NCBI RefSeq assembly: GCF_003315175.1
Contig: NZ_QNRQ01000001.1
Location: 496,001 to 560,000, forward strand
DNA: 64,000 bases
Source of the DNA: Eoetvoesiella caeni
Lineage (GTDB): Bacteria; Pseudomonadota; Gammaproteobacteria; Burkholderiales; Burkholderiaceae_B
Reading direction: 5' to 3'
Below are positions 63,772-64,000 of this stretch, piece after piece. A program made the position numbers and the translations under genes. The notes under the pieces were generated by a model. The model was not told the origin of the DNA, ran no database searches, and was given only the letters and a program-made list of their open reading frames with translations. Each line of letters starts with the position of its first letter. Within the stretch, counting starts at the first letter, position 1.

Positions 63772-64000
63772 TCAGCCCAGCCAAACCGTAAAATCGCTGA
63801 CCGGCACCCGCGGCGTACGAAAGGTATTGACCAATGCCGACTCGTCGGCATAGCCCAGCGCCATGCCGCAGACTATCATTTCGTCCGGCCCCGCCCCGAT
63901 ATGCGGCAGGATGATTTTCCCGTAGGAATTCCACGCTGCCTGCGGGCAGGTATCCAGGCCGCGGGCGCGGGCGGCAATCATAATGCTTTGCAGGAACCCG
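63772..64000 (-). CDS. Nitroreductase family protein, 3' part only
   Basis: The last 76 residues of an FMN nitroreductase-family protein, cut by the window end. GFLQSIMIAARARGLDTCPQ and GYADESALVNTFRTPR are landmarks of the family's C-terminus, with the FMN-contacting Arg/Gly segment GMALGYADE. It ends 32 bases before the LysR gene start. In 2-nitrobenzoate degraders a nitroreductase forms the hydroxylamino acid precursor of 3-hydroxyanthranilate, so this gene could feed the pathway, but many nitroreductases act on quinones or enones. Confidence 0.85.
   Translation of the reverse strand, partial: GFLQSIMIAARARGLDTCPQAAWNSYGKIILPHIGAGPDEMIVCGMALGYADESALVNTFRTPRVPVSDFTVWLG

Overview
The window looks like chromosomal DNA of a GC-rich betaproteobacterium of the order Burkholderiales, most likely an Alcaligenaceae member near Bordetella, Achromobacter or Pusillimonas. 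That placement is an inference from protein flavour: many ABC importers, aromatic catabolism, an NodT/EmrAB efflux set, YcgR brakes and a quinol-type NO reductase. There are no transposases, integrases, phage genes or CRISPR arrays. Two tRNA genes (Asn-GTT, Thr-CGT) are present.

Layout. 1-8.6 kb: a quinol-dependent nitric oxide reductase with an FNR-type box, a DUF924 protein, a 1449-residue autotransporter on the minus strand with an AT-rich upstream region, and a tautomerase. 8.8-13.5 kb: an SbmA/BacA-like ABC exporter, a SirB2 protein, a patatin phospholipase and an EamA transporter. 13.6-18.6 kb: a MarR regulator followed by an outer-membrane factor, a membrane fusion protein and a DHA2 MFS pump, with TTGC-type palindromes in front of both transcription units. 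18.6-24.8 kb: HIT protein, PACE pump, a 56-residue lipoprotein, cold-shock protein, tRNA-Asn, MetE-like protein and a GT39 glycosyltransferase. 24.9-30.2 kb: AI-2E permease, two tandem YcgR-type PilZ proteins, a carotenoid oxygenase/DUF2141 pair and tRNA-Thr.

30.4-40.3 kb (all minus strand) is a run of nine genes: a three-subunit molybdenum hydroxylase, a CoxG-like protein, a branched-chain/aromatic-type ABC importer (with a permease-ATPase fusion) and a MarR regulator. It reads as an uptake-plus-oxidation module for an unknown organic compound. 40.6-46.0 kb (minus) is a complete Opp/Dpp-type importer with a Tat-exported binding protein; its 3' end carries a 13-bp tandem repeat. 46.2-53.2 kb holds miscellaneous genes: DUF4142, class V aminotransferase, orphan ParB-like protein, DUF2784, glutaredoxin-like protein, MtfA-like peptidase and DUF3300.

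53.3-64.0 kb (all minus strand) is the most striking part. It has a complete 3-hydroxyanthranilate meta-cleavage pathway in the order E-H-J-I-G-F-C-D, matching my recollection of the nba genes of 2-nitrobenzoate degraders. A two-subunit Rieske oxygenase lies at its downstream end, and a LysR regulator and the 3' end of a nitroreductase lie upstream. The pathway converts 3-hydroxyanthranilate through ring cleavage, decarboxylation, oxidation, deamination, decarboxylation, hydration and aldol cleavage to pyruvate and acetyl-CoA. No kynurenine-forming genes are in the window, so the feeding substrate may be a nitro- or aminoaromatic acid rather than tryptophan. A perfect LysR-type box sits in the promoter region of this operon.
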